Below the pieces are notes generated by a model, which was given only the letters and a program-made list of their open reading frames with translations, made no database searches and was not told where the DNA came from. The translations under genes and the position numbers were made by a program. From Sphingomonas sp. 67-36 (GTDB lineage Bacteria > Pseudomonadota > Alphaproteobacteria > Sphingomonadales > Sphingomonadaceae), in contig MKSU01000005.1 in assembly GCA_001897375.1 (NCBI GenBank), positions 1-64,000 of the forward strand: a DNA stretch of 64,000 nucleotides, in the 5' to 3' direction. This document shows, one piece after another, positions 31,411-39,785 of this stretch (within the stretch, counting starts at the first letter, position 1; the number at the start of each line of letters is the position of its first letter).

Positions 31411-32073
31411 TCACGCCGCCAGCGGGAAGCGCAACAAGCGGTTCTCCACCGGCACCAGCGCCTCCGCCGCCTCGCCGATGGCGCGCGCGATCTCCTTGTG
31501 CGCCGCGTCCAGCCCGCCGGTCAGCGCGCCGAACGCCGGCAGCAGCAGCTTGCGGCCGCTCGCCACGAAACAGCGCCGCGACACTAGCCGCCCGCGCACC
31601 CGGACGCGCAGCCGGGGATGGAAATGGCCCGACAATTCGGGGCGCGGATCGGCGGGGTCGGCCTCGTGGCGCAGGACGAGGCCATCGATCTGCGCCTCCT
31701 CCATCACCTCGCCGCCGCAGCGATCGGCGTAGAAGCGATCGTGATTGCCGGTGATCCACGTCCAGCGCGCGCGCGCCGTCAATGCCCCGAGCATGTCGCG
31801 CGCCGCATCCGACAGGCGTTCGCTGCCGGTGACGTCATGGAAGCTGTCGCCCAGGCACCAGATTTCGCGCGCATCCGTGGCGGCGGCGAGCCGGGAGAGG
31901 TCCGCCAGCGTCGCGATCGAATCATAAGGTGGCAGCATCTGCCCGGCGCCGGCGAAGAAGCTCGCCTTTTCCAGATGCAGGTCGGCGACGAGGAGCGCCG
32001 CGCGCGCCGGCCAGAACAGCGCGCCTTCGGGCAGCGCGATCAGCTCATGGCCGGCGAACGAAAAGGGAACCAT
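31411..32073 (-). CDS. pdeM: Ligase-associated metallophosphoesterase PdeM
   Basis: A 220-residue calcineurin-like phosphoesterase. Metal-binding motifs are ADLHLEKASFF, LGDSFHD, ITGNHD and SGHFHPRL, in the usual order. It fits the PdeM endonuclease family that travels with a DEXH helicase, an exonuclease and ATP-dependent ligase. The helicase is nearby at 34574, but two unrelated genes separate them. I chose the ATG giving MVPFSFAGHELIALPEG; a TTG 18 bases upstream is possible. Confidence 0.88.
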   Translation of the reverse strand: MVPFSFAGHELIALPEGALFWPARAALLVADLHLEKASFFAGAGQMLPPYDSIATLADLSRLAAATDAREIWCLGDSFHDVTGSERLSDAARDMLGALTARARWTWITGNHDRFYADRCGGEVMEEAQIDGLVLRHEADPADPRPELSGHFHPRLRVRVRGRLVSRRCFVASGRKLLLPAFGALTGGLDAAHKEIARAIGEAAEALVPVENRLLRFPLAA

Positions 32074-32117
32074 CACGCCGCCATGCCGCAAGCCGGCGGC
32101 GCGATCAACCTCGACGG

Positions 32118-33515
32118 TCAGCCGCCATAGGCCTTGACCAGATCGAACAGATAATCGCGCCCCCGATAGAGCGCGGAAACGCGGATCCGCTCGTCGAGGC
32201 CGTGGACGCCGTTCAGGTCCTGCTCCACCAGAATGCCAGGCACGCCATAGACCGGCATCCCGATCTTGCCGAAGAACACCGCGTCGGTCGCGCCGGTCAG
32301 CAGCATCGGCACCATCGGCACGCCGGGGAAATATTTCGCCGCGACCGTCTTCATCGGCCCGATGATCTTCGGATCGAGTTGCGGCGGCACCGCGATCGGC
32401 CGGATCGGCTGATTGGCGGTGACCGTCACCTTCGGCCCGGCCAGTTCCCTCAGCTTCGCGAGCGTGCCGTCCACCGTCTCGCCGGGGAAGATGCGGCAGT
32501 TGACGTTGGCGGTGGCGCGCTGCGGCAGCGCATTCTCGGCGTGGCCGGCGTTGACCAGCGTCGCGACGCAGGTGGTGCGCAACATCGAGTGCAGCACCTT
32601 GTCGCGGCCGATGATCGCATTCGCCGCCTTGTCCTGCGGATCGGCGAGCAGGCGGTTGATCGCATCGGCCACCGGCGCGGGCGCCGCTCGGGCGGTGGCG
32701 GCGAAGAAGGCGCGGGAGGTGTCGGTGAACTTCGCCGGGAACTCATAACCCTGCACCGCGCGCAGCGCGTCATCCAGTTCGTAGATCGCATTGTCCGGCG
32801 TCGGCGCAGAGCTGTGGCCGCCGGGATTGGTGGCGAGGAAGGTGAAATTCTGCGCCGCCTTCTCGCCGACCTGCACCGCCAGCGCTTCCGGCTTGCCGTT
32901 GGCGTCGAAGCGGCCGCCGCCCCCCTCGTTCAGCCCGAATTCGCCGCTCACCAGATCCGGGCGGTTGTTGGTCAGCCATTGCGCGCCGTTGAAGGCGTAG
33001 GTGGTTTCCTCGCCGCAGGTCAGCGCCATCTTGATCGTGCGCTTCGGGTGATAGCCCTGCTGCTTGAAGCGGATCATCGCATCCGCCCACACCGAGGCCA
33101 TCGCCTTGTCGTCCACGGTGCCGCGCGCATAATAGAAGCCGTTCTCCTCGACGAGCTTGAACGGATCGCGCTTCCAGTCCTCGCGCTTGGCGGCGACGAC
33201 GTCGATATGCGCGAGCAGCAGCATCGGCTTGGCGTTCGCGTCCGAGCCTTTCAGGATCGCGACCACGCCGCCGTCTTCGGGATGCTCCGGAACCGAGAAT
33301 TGGGTGATGTCCGAATCGGCATAACCCGCCGCCTTCAGGCGCGCGGTGATCTGCGCGGCGGCTCTGGTGCAGCTTCCCACGCCGACCACGGTGTTGGTCT
33401 CGACCAGTTCCTTGTAGAGCGAGAAGAATGCTTTCTGGTCGGGTCGGTCCTGCGCCTCGGCGATGGCCGGGGCGAGCCCCAAAGCGGCGATTCCAGCCAG
33501 CAACACAGCACGCAT
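32118..33515 (-). CDS. Exported M20-family metallopeptidase
   Basis: A 465-residue secreted or periplasmic M20 peptidase. A signal peptide ends near AIAEAQ (residue about 21). Metal and catalytic motifs are MLLLAHIDVVAAKREDW, RGTVDDKAMAS, TCGEETTY, and a late GIPGI/NGVHGLDERI segment carrying the final His. The central dimerisation domain has GGHSSAPTPDNAIY. The substrate is unknown. GGGGAGA precedes the chosen ATG. Confidence 0.88.
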   Translation of the reverse strand: MRAVLLAGIAALGLAPAIAEAQDRPDQKAFFSLYKELVETNTVVGVGSCTRAAAQITARLKAAGYADSDITQFSVPEHPEDGGVVAILKGSDANAKPMLLLAHIDVVAAKREDWKRDPFKLVEENGFYYARGTVDDKAMASVWADAMIRFKQQGYHPKRTIKMALTCGEETTYAFNGAQWLTNNRPDLVSGEFGLNEGGGGRFDANGKPEALAVQVGEKAAQNFTFLATNPGGHSSAPTPDNAIYELDDALRAVQGYEFPAKFTDTSRAFFAATARAAPAPVADAINRLLADPQDKAANAIIGRDKVLHSMLRTTCVATLVNAGHAENALPQRATANVNCRIFPGETVDGTLAKLRELAGPKVTVTANQPIRPIAVPPQLDPKIIGPMKTVAAKYFPGVPMVPMLLTGATDAVFFGKIGMPVYGVPGILVEQDLNGVHGLDERIRVSALYRGRDYLFDLVKAYGG

Positions 33516-33580
33516 CCACTTTCTCCCCTGCAACGGTCAGATGAGGATCGTCGCAGCGAAAGTTGCGTGGCGCAACTGTT

Positions 33581-34531
33581 TCAGCCGATCAGCGCGTTGC
33601 GCCGCATGATGAAGCGCACCTCGCGATTGGCGAAATCGATATCGATCCGCCGGAACAGCTTGAGCGCGTCCATCCCGAGCATCAGCGCGGGGCGGTTCTC
33701 CAGCCCGAACGCCTTGAACGGCGGCGCGTCATTCTCGGCATAGGCGATCGGCATGTCGTTGATCGTCATCGATCCGAGCTTGATCGTGTTGAGCAGGGTA
33801 TAGCTTGCCGTCACCGATTCCCCGGTCACACCGGTTAGCGTAATGGGTATGCCTTGCTTGCCGCGCCGCGTCACCGCGCGCTGCAATGCGTGATTGCCCA
33901 TCGTCACCGCCGATCCGGTATCGAGGATCACGCGCACCTTCTGGCGCCCGACGAAGGCTTCGGTGACGACGAGCTGGCCGAACAGGTTGCGCGCCTTGAC
34001 CACGACCTCGTCGGGATCGTTGCGCTCGAACGAAGGGCGGCGGTGTGACGGCGCCACGACCATCGAGCCTTTCTCGAAATCGATCGCCAGCGCGTGGCCC
34101 TGCAGCGAATCGATGCCGAGCATCCCCGGCGCGCCGAGATAGCGCCCCTCCAGCGCTGGCGCCTCGATCCGCTGGCCGCCGAGCGTCCCGACCGAGATCG
34201 AGGGGATGAGCACGGTGCCGACCTCGCTCACCCCGGTCATCGCGGTGACGCGCACGGTCGGTCCGGCCGCCAGCCGCAGCAGCCCGGCCAACTCGCGGCT
34301 GACCACGGTGCGCTGTGCGCCGGTATCGATGATGAAGCGGTACGGGCCGGCGCCGGCGATATGGACGGGAACGGTCATCCGCTCCCCGTTCGCGCCGAAA
34401 TTGAGCAGGTCGCCCAGCGGCATCGCCGCGTCCGATGGCGGCGGCGCGGGGGGCGTGGCGGGGGCCGGCTGCTGCACCGGGGATTGCGCCGCGAGAAGCA
34501 GCAGCAACGGCATGGCGAGCATGCGTTTCAT
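33581..34531 (-). CDS. Retropepsin-like aspartic protease, exported
   Basis: A 316-residue exported protein with signal-like N-terminus and a Pro/Ala-rich linker (residues about 20-45). Two retropepsin-type lobes are present in one chain: YRFIIDTGAQRTVVSREL near residue 80 and VRVILDTGSAVTMG near residue 210, each with the DTG signature, and MLGIDSLQGH / MLGMDALKLF after each. Pepsin-like pairing of two DTG lobes in one chain suggests an intact active site. The target is unknown. The ribosome-binding site is not obvious. Confidence 0.82.
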   Translation of the reverse strand: MKRMLAMPLLLLLAAQSPVQQPAPATPPAPPPSDAAMPLGDLLNFGANGERMTVPVHIAGAGPYRFIIDTGAQRTVVSRELAGLLRLAAGPTVRVTAMTGVSEVGTVLIPSISVGTLGGQRIEAPALEGRYLGAPGMLGIDSLQGHALAIDFEKGSMVVAPSHRRPSFERNDPDEVVVKARNLFGQLVVTEAFVGRQKVRVILDTGSAVTMGNHALQRAVTRRGKQGIPITLTGVTGESVTASYTLLNTIKLGSMTINDMPIAYAENDAPPFKAFGLENRPALMLGMDALKLFRRIDIDFANREVRFIMRRNALIG

Positions 34532-34573
34532 GAAATGGAGGGTGCGCCCGAATCGGGCCTTTCGCAAGCGAAA

Positions 34574-36991
34574 TCAATCGCTCTGCATCGCCTCGCGCGC
34601 GAGCGATTCTGCCTCCAGCAGCAGGGCGTCGTCGGCCAGCCCCGTCGCCACCCGCTCACGCCCGATCAGCACCAGCACGGGCACGGCCAGCGGGGAGACG
34701 CGCGGCAGGTCGACGTGCAGCATCGTGCCCGCCGCGCGGTCGAGCAGATCGGCGAGCCGGCCGACATCGGTCATTCGCGCGCGGGCATCGGCCCAGGCCG
34801 CTTCCAGCAGGACATGCCCCGGCTCGTAGCGGCGCAGCACGTCGTAGATCAGGTCGGTGGAGAAGGTGACCTGCTTCCCGGTCTTCCGCTTGCCGGGATG
34901 CTGGCGCTCGACCAGCCCGCCGATCACCGCCACTTCGCGGAAGGCGCGCTTCAGCAGGTGCGACTGCTGCACCCATTCGACGAACTCATGCTCCAGGATA
35001 TCGGGCGAGAACAGTGCCGCGGGATCGGTCACCGGATCGAGCGAATAGCAGCCCAGCGCATAATCCGACGCGACGAAGCCGAGCGGTTTCAGCCCCTTGC
35101 TCTCCATCCGCCGGGTGATGAGCATCCCGAGCGACTGGTGCGCGTTCCACCCCTCGAAACTATAGGCGACCATGTAATGCCGCCCCTCGCGCGGAAACGT
35201 CTCGACCAGAAGCTGGTCGGGGCGGGGGAGGGTCGAGCGGCGGCGCTGCATCTCCAGCCATGTCCGCACGTCCTCGGGGAAGCGGTGCCACTCGTCGCGC
35301 GTGGCGAGGAACGCGCGGACGCGATCGGCGAGGTTGGTGGAAATCGGCATCCGCGCGCCGCCGTAAGTGGGGATTCGCGCCGGCCGGGCGGTGGCGCGGA
35401 CGATGAGATCCTCGCCGTCGATCTTCTCCACCTCCAGGCTCATGCCGGCGAAGAAGAAGGTGTCGCCGGCGGAGAGCGTCGCGGCGAACGCTTCCTCCAC
35501 CTTGCCCAAGGCGCGGCCGTTCCTGAAGCGAACGCGCAGCATCGTCGCCTCGACGATGATCCCCGCGTTGAGGCGATGCTGCACGACGAACTTCGGATGG
35601 CTCACCCGCCAGCGCCCGTCCGCGTCCTTCGCCAGGCGGCGGAAACGGTCATACGCGCGCAGCGCATAGCCGCCGTCGCTGATGAAGCCGAGCACGCGCG
35701 CGAAGGTCGCCGCGTCGAGCGTCGCATAGGGCAGCGCCGAGCGCACCTCGTCGAGCAGTTCCGCCTCGTCGAACGGCGCGGCGCAGGCGCAGGCCATGAC
35801 GTGCTGCGCCAGCACGTCGAGCGCGCCGGGGCGAAACGGCTCGCCGTCAAGCTCACCCGCCTCCACCGCGTCGAGCGCCGCGCGCGCCTCGAGATATTCG
35901 AAGCGGTTGCCGGGGACGAGGATCGCCTCGCTCGGCTCGTCGAGCCGGTGGTTGCTGCGCCCGATGCGCTGGAGCAGCCGCGACGAGCCCTTCGGCGCAC
36001 CCATCTGGATCACGCAATCGACATCGCCCCAATCCACCCCGAGATCGAGGCTGGCGGTGGCGACCAGCGCGCGCAGCCGACCGGCGGCCATCGCCCCCTC
36101 CACCTTCGCCCGCGCCTCCTTCTCCAGGCTGCCGTGATGGATGCCGATCGGGAGCTGGAGCAGGTTCTCCTTCCACAGATCCTGGAAGATCAGCTCGGCG
36201 AGGCTGCGCGTGTTGCAGAAGACGATCGTCGTCTTGTGCGTCTCGATCTCCGCCATCACCTGCCGCGCGGCATAGCGGCCGGAATGGCCCGCCCACGGCA
36301 CCTGATCCTCCGGCAGCAGGATGGTGATGTCGGGATCGACGCCGGGATCGCCCTCGACGAGGCTCACCGCGTCGCGGTCACCGCCGGGGGCGAGCCATGC
36401 GCGATAATCGTCCGGGTCGGCCACCGTTGCGGATAGCGCGACGCGGCGGCAGCCCGGCGCGATGCGCTGCAGCCGCGCCATCGCCAGCGCGAGCAGGTCG
36501 CCGCGCTTGCCGGAGGCGAAGGCGTGCACCTCGTCCACCACGATCGTTCGGAGGCCGGCGAACATCAGGAAGCTGTCCGGATAGGACAGCAGCAGCGAGA
36601 GCGATTCGGGCGTGGTCAGCAGGATCTGCGGCGGCCGGACACGCTGCCGCGCCTTGCGCTCCGATGAGGTGTCGCCGGTGCGCGTCTCGACGCGGATATC
36701 GAGGCCCATCTCGTCGATTGGCGTCATGAGGTTGCGCTCGATATCGACCGCCAGCGCCTTGAGCGGCGAGACGTAGAGCGTGTGCAGCCCCTCCGCCGGC
36801 CGTTCGATCAGTTCGGCGAGGGTGGGGAGGAAACCGGCTAGCGTCTTGCCAGCGCCGGTCGCTGCGACGAGCAGGGCATGGCGGCCGGCGCGCGCCTCGG
36901 CCAGCATCTCGCGCTGATGGCGGCGCGGCTGCCAGCCGCGAAGGGCGAACCAGTCGGCGAGCGGGGCGGGGAGTGCGAGGTCGTCGGCCAC
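34574..36991 (-). CDS. Ligase-associated DEXH-box DNA helicase (Lhr-like)
   Basis: An 805-residue superfamily 2 helicase. Walker A is VAATGAGKTLAGF near residue 47, the DEVH box is TIVVDEVHAFASGKRG near residue 160, and ALSATVADPDDY, STSR-like RLLQRIGRSNHR complete the motifs. The C-terminal region is the Lhr-like domain of the ligase-associated DNA damage response set (helicase, PdeM, exonuclease, ligase). A GTG start gives the canonical length; TTG at 37000 is an alternative. Ligase and exonuclease partners are not in the window. Confidence 0.88.
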   Translation of the reverse strand: MADDLALPAPLADWFALRGWQPRRHQREMLAEARAGRHALLVAATGAGKTLAGFLPTLAELIERPAEGLHTLYVSPLKALAVDIERNLMTPIDEMGLDIRVETRTGDTSSERKARQRVRPPQILLTTPESLSLLLSYPDSFLMFAGLRTIVVDEVHAFASGKRGDLLALAMARLQRIAPGCRRVALSATVADPDDYRAWLAPGGDRDAVSLVEGDPGVDPDITILLPEDQVPWAGHSGRYAARQVMAEIETHKTTIVFCNTRSLAELIFQDLWKENLLQLPIGIHHGSLEKEARAKVEGAMAAGRLRALVATASLDLGVDWGDVDCVIQMGAPKGSSRLLQRIGRSNHRLDEPSEAILVPGNRFEYLEARAALDAVEAGELDGEPFRPGALDVLAQHVMACACAAPFDEAELLDEVRSALPYATLDAATFARVLGFISDGGYALRAYDRFRRLAKDADGRWRVSHPKFVVQHRLNAGIIVEATMLRVRFRNGRALGKVEEAFAATLSAGDTFFFAGMSLEVEKIDGEDLIVRATARPARIPTYGGARMPISTNLADRVRAFLATRDEWHRFPEDVRTWLEMQRRRSTLPRPDQLLVETFPREGRHYMVAYSFEGWNAHQSLGMLITRRMESKGLKPLGFVASDYALGCYSLDPVTDPAALFSPDILEHEFVEWVQQSHLLKRAFREVAVIGGLVERQHPGKRKTGKQVTFSTDLIYDVLRRYEPGHVLLEAAWADARARMTDVGRLADLLDRAAGTMLHVDLPRVSPLAVPVLVLIGRERVATGLADDALLLEAESLAREAMQSD

Positions 36992-37037
36992 TGCGCGCAA
37001 TATGGGGGCGGGGCGGCCGGTTGCGCCAGAGGCGTGG

Positions 37038-37961
37038 CTATTCCGCCGCGCGGGGGATGCCGGGCGGACTCCATGCCAGCGCCTGCCCGTCCGCCGCCGC
37101 CTCGGCGAGCTTGCGCTGCTCGCGCACCTCCAGCCCCGGCGTGAACAGCAGCGTGGGGGTGTTGCGGAAGCGGTTGGGGGGCATGTCGAGGAACAGCCGA
37201 AATTCGCGGTTGAGGTGCGAGGCGTCGTAGAAGCGCAGCGCCGCCTGCTCTCCGTCGCCGGCCGCGGAGAGGCCGCGCAGCACGGCGGCCATGTCGAGGA
37301 AGCGGCTGCGGCGAAGCACCGTCTTGGGCGGGTGGCCGAAATGCGCGCGGACGTGCCGGTCGAGCCGGCGCGGGATCATCCCCAGCGCGCGCGCGATATC
37401 GGCGACGGGCCGGGTGGGATCGAGACGGCTGATCGCCTCGAACCGCTCCAGCGCCGGATCGATCGTCACGCGGCGCTCGGCGATCCGCTCTCGCACCACC
37501 TGCTCCAGCCGGTCGAACGTGCGCTCGATCTGGTAGATGTCCTCGCACGCCCAGCGCAGCGCCTCGCCCCACGCGCCGTCGATCGGATCGAGCCGGTCGG
37601 CGACCTGATGCGCGGGCACGTCGGAAAAGGCGAACCACGCCGCCGGACGCAGCATGAAGCCCGCCGCGACGATCGGCCCGGTGCAGCGCACTGGAAAGCG
37701 CCGCCGCTGCGCCCCGAAGACCATCGGCCCCTCATAGGGGGTCCAGCGCCCGGCGACCTGCGTTTCCCAGCGGCCGATCACCGGTACGCGGATGTAGGCC
37801 GCCTCATGGAGCAGGAAGCTCTCGATCAGCGAATCGTCCGGCCGTTCGATGATGAGCAGGAAGAAGCGCGCGACGAATCGGGCGAGGTCGCCGGGGGGCG
37901 TCCGGCTGAGCGACAGGGGATGCCCGTCGCGCGAAGTGCCGGTGCGCGGGTTGAGGCCCAT
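37038..37961 (-). CDS. AraC-family transcriptional regulator
   Basis: A 307-residue regulator. The N-terminal half (about residues 25-150) is a cupin-like sensor segment with VFGAQRRRFPVRCTGPIVAAGFMLRPAAW, similar to the DUF6597-type domain of some AraC proteins. The C-terminal half has the AraC helix-turn-helix: PVADIARALGMIPRRLDRHVRAHFG and a second helix near RFYDASHLNREFRLFLDMPPNRFRN. No target is indicated by neighbours; a palindrome at 38001-38015 upstream could be its operator. Confidence 0.8.
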   Translation of the reverse strand: MGLNPRTGTSRDGHPLSLSRTPPGDLARFVARFFLLIIERPDDSLIESFLLHEAAYIRVPVIGRWETQVAGRWTPYEGPMVFGAQRRRFPVRCTGPIVAAGFMLRPAAWFAFSDVPAHQVADRLDPIDGAWGEALRWACEDIYQIERTFDRLEQVVRERIAERRVTIDPALERFEAISRLDPTRPVADIARALGMIPRRLDRHVRAHFGHPPKTVLRRSRFLDMAAVLRGLSAAGDGEQAALRFYDASHLNREFRLFLDMPPNRFRNTPTLLFTPGLEVREQRKLAEAAADGQALAWSPPGIPRAAE

Positions 37962-38000
37962 GCGGCCAGCCTAAGTTTATTTCCCTCATTGGGCAATCAT

Positions 38001-38015
38001 GATCCGAATCGGATC
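38001..38015. promoter_or_regulatory. Perfect palindrome upstream of the AraC-type gene
   Basis: GATCCGA-A-TCGGATC is a perfect 7-base inverted repeat with one central base, 40 bases upstream of the araC-type start in an A+T-rich gap (37962-38045). It may be an operator for the regulator or for the convergent-facing CAP gene end. No direct evidence of binding. Confidence 0.35.
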
Positions 38016-38045
38016 GATTCACAGCAAGATCGTAACAAATATGAC

Positions 38046-38615
38046 TTAATAGGCGGTCTGCCCCACCACATTGCCCGGCGGCAGATAGCGGCAGGCGAGG
38101 AAGTCGTTGCCGCGGTTCGACACCATCGCGCAGCCGACGCGCTGCGTCGCGCGCCACACGATCTGGCTGTAGTGCGAGGCGTCCTGCCAGCGCCCGGTGG
38201 TGCTGAAGCCGGGAGTGGGAAGATCGACGTAGAAGCGGCGCTCGGCGAGCCAGTGGCCGAGCATCTCGTCGTAGCGATAGGCGGCGCGGGTGCCGGTCCA
38301 CAGATTCTCGCCCTGCCGGCCCGGTCCCTGCGGCTGCTCGGCATGTGCGAAGCGGCCGGTCCGCGCCATTTCCCCGGCATAGCCGCGCGCGGCGGTGGCG
38401 AGATCCTCGTCCCACGCCAGCGGCGGCAGGCCGAGCCGGGCGCGCTCCGCATTCTGCCCGTCGAGCATCGTGTGCCGCAGCAGCGCCGCCCCGCGCGGGG
38501 CCGGCGCGTCGGTCAGGCGCGGCTCGACGATGCGCGGCGGCCCGCCATGGTCGCAGGCGGCGAGCGCGAGGGCGAGGAGGAAGGGATATGCGACCCTATG
38601 GCCTTTGGCTGGCAT
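38046..38615 (-). CDS. CAP (SCP/PR1)-domain lipoprotein
   Basis: A 189-residue lipoprotein. The signal peptide ends in lipobox LALAAC near residue 20. The CAP domain follows with LDGQNAERARLGLPPLAWDEDL, GENLW, and HYSQIVWRATQRVGCAMV, the CAP signatures. Bacterial CAP proteins of this kind have no established function; some are cell-wall associated. The start lies 22 bases from the divergent hemW start, and alternative starts of the two genes would overlap. I chose the ATG at 38615; 38624 is possible. Confidence 0.82.
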   Translation of the reverse strand: MPAKGHRVAYPFLLALALAACDHGGPPRIVEPRLTDAPAPRGAALLRHTMLDGQNAERARLGLPPLAWDEDLATAARGYAGEMARTGRFAHAEQPQGPGRQGENLWTGTRAAYRYDEMLGHWLAERRFYVDLPTPGFSTTGRWQDASHYSQIVWRATQRVGCAMVSNRGNDFLACRYLPPGNVVGQTAY

Positions 38616-38636
38616 CGCCGCCATATCGGCGCGCGC

Positions 38637-39782
38637 ATGGCCGACGACAACTCCCTTGCGCTCTACGTCCACTGGCCGTTCTGCGTTTCCAAATGCCCCT
38701 ATTGCGATTTCAACAGCCATGTCCGCGAAGGGGTGGATCAGGCGCAATGGCGCGCGGCGCTGCTTGCCGACCTCGCGCATGAGGCGCGCGCGCTGCCGGG
38801 GCGGCGCGTCTCCTCGATCTTCTTCGGCGGCGGCACGCCCTCGCTGATGCCGCCCGGAACGGTCGCGGCGGTGATCGGCGCGGCGGAGGCGGCCTGGGGC
38901 TTCGCCGATGGCGTTGAGATCACGCTGGAGGCCAATCCCTCGTCGGTCGAGGCGGCGCGCTTCGGGGACATCGCCGCCGCCGGCGTGAACCGCGTCTCGC
39001 TCGGCTTGCAGGCGCTGGACGATGCCGCGCTACGCTTCCTCGGACGGGCGCATGACGTGGACGAGGGGTTGCGTGCGCTGGAGACCGCGCAGGCGGCGTT
39101 CGCGCGGGTGAGCTTCGACCTGATCTATGCCCGGCCGGGGCAGGCGGTCGCGGAATGGGAGCGGGAACTGGCGCGCGCGCTGGCGTTCGGAACCGAGCAT
39201 CTGTCGCTCTACCAGCTCACCATCGAGCCGGGAACGCGCTTCGCCACCGAGGCGGCGGCGGGGCGGCTGACGATCCCGGACGGCGACGCGGCGGCCGATC
39301 TCTACGAGGCGACGCAGGCGATGACGGCGGCGGCGGGGCTGCCGCCCTATGAGATTTCCAATCACGCGCGGCGCGGCGCGGAGAGCCGGCACAATCTCGC
39401 TTACTGGCGCTATCGCGATTACGCCGGGATCGGGCCGGGCGCGCACGGGCGGCGGCTGGGCCATGCGACGCGGCGGCGGCGCAAGCCGGAGAACTGGCTT
39501 GCCGCGATCGACCGCAACGGCCACGGCATCGAGGCTGAGGAGGCCCTGCCCCCCGCGATGCAGGCCGAGGAGGCGCTGCTGATGGGCCTCAGGCTCGCGG
39601 AAGGAGTGGACCTTGCCCGCATCGCGCGGCTCGGGCAGCGGCCGGCCGGCGAGCTGGTCGATCTCGGCGCGGTGGCGCGGCTGCCGGAGATGGTGCGGCT
39701 GGCGGGAGACCGGCTCACCGTGCTCCCAGCCGGGATGCTGCTGCTCGACGCGATCCTGCCCGCGATCGTGCGGGCGGGGTAG
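38637..39782 (+). CDS. hemW: HemW-type radical SAM heme chaperone
   Basis: A 381-residue radical SAM protein. The iron-sulfur motif is VHWPFCVSKCPYCDFNSH (CxxxCxxC) near residues 11-28, SIFFGGGTPSLMPP follows, and the C-terminal HemN-like domain includes YEISNHARRGAESRHNLAYW. HemW proteins bind and deliver heme rather than act as the coproporphyrinogen oxidase. The ATG at 38637 gives the canonical N-terminus; an in-frame ATG at 38598 would overlap the CAP gene. Confidence 0.9.
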   Translation: MADDNSLALYVHWPFCVSKCPYCDFNSHVREGVDQAQWRAALLADLAHEARALPGRRVSSIFFGGGTPSLMPPGTVAAVIGAAEAAWGFADGVEITLEANPSSVEAARFGDIAAAGVNRVSLGLQALDDAALRFLGRAHDVDEGLRALETAQAAFARVSFDLIYARPGQAVAEWERELARALAFGTEHLSLYQLTIEPGTRFATEAAAGRLTIPDGDAAADLYEATQAMTAAAGLPPYEISNHARRGAESRHNLAYWRYRDYAGIGPGAHGRRLGHATRRRRKPENWLAAIDRNGHGIEAEEALPPAMQAEEALLMGLRLAEGVDLARIARLGQRPAGELVDLGAVARLPEMVRLAGDRLTVLPAGMLLLDAILPAIVRAG

Positions 39783-39785
39783 CCG

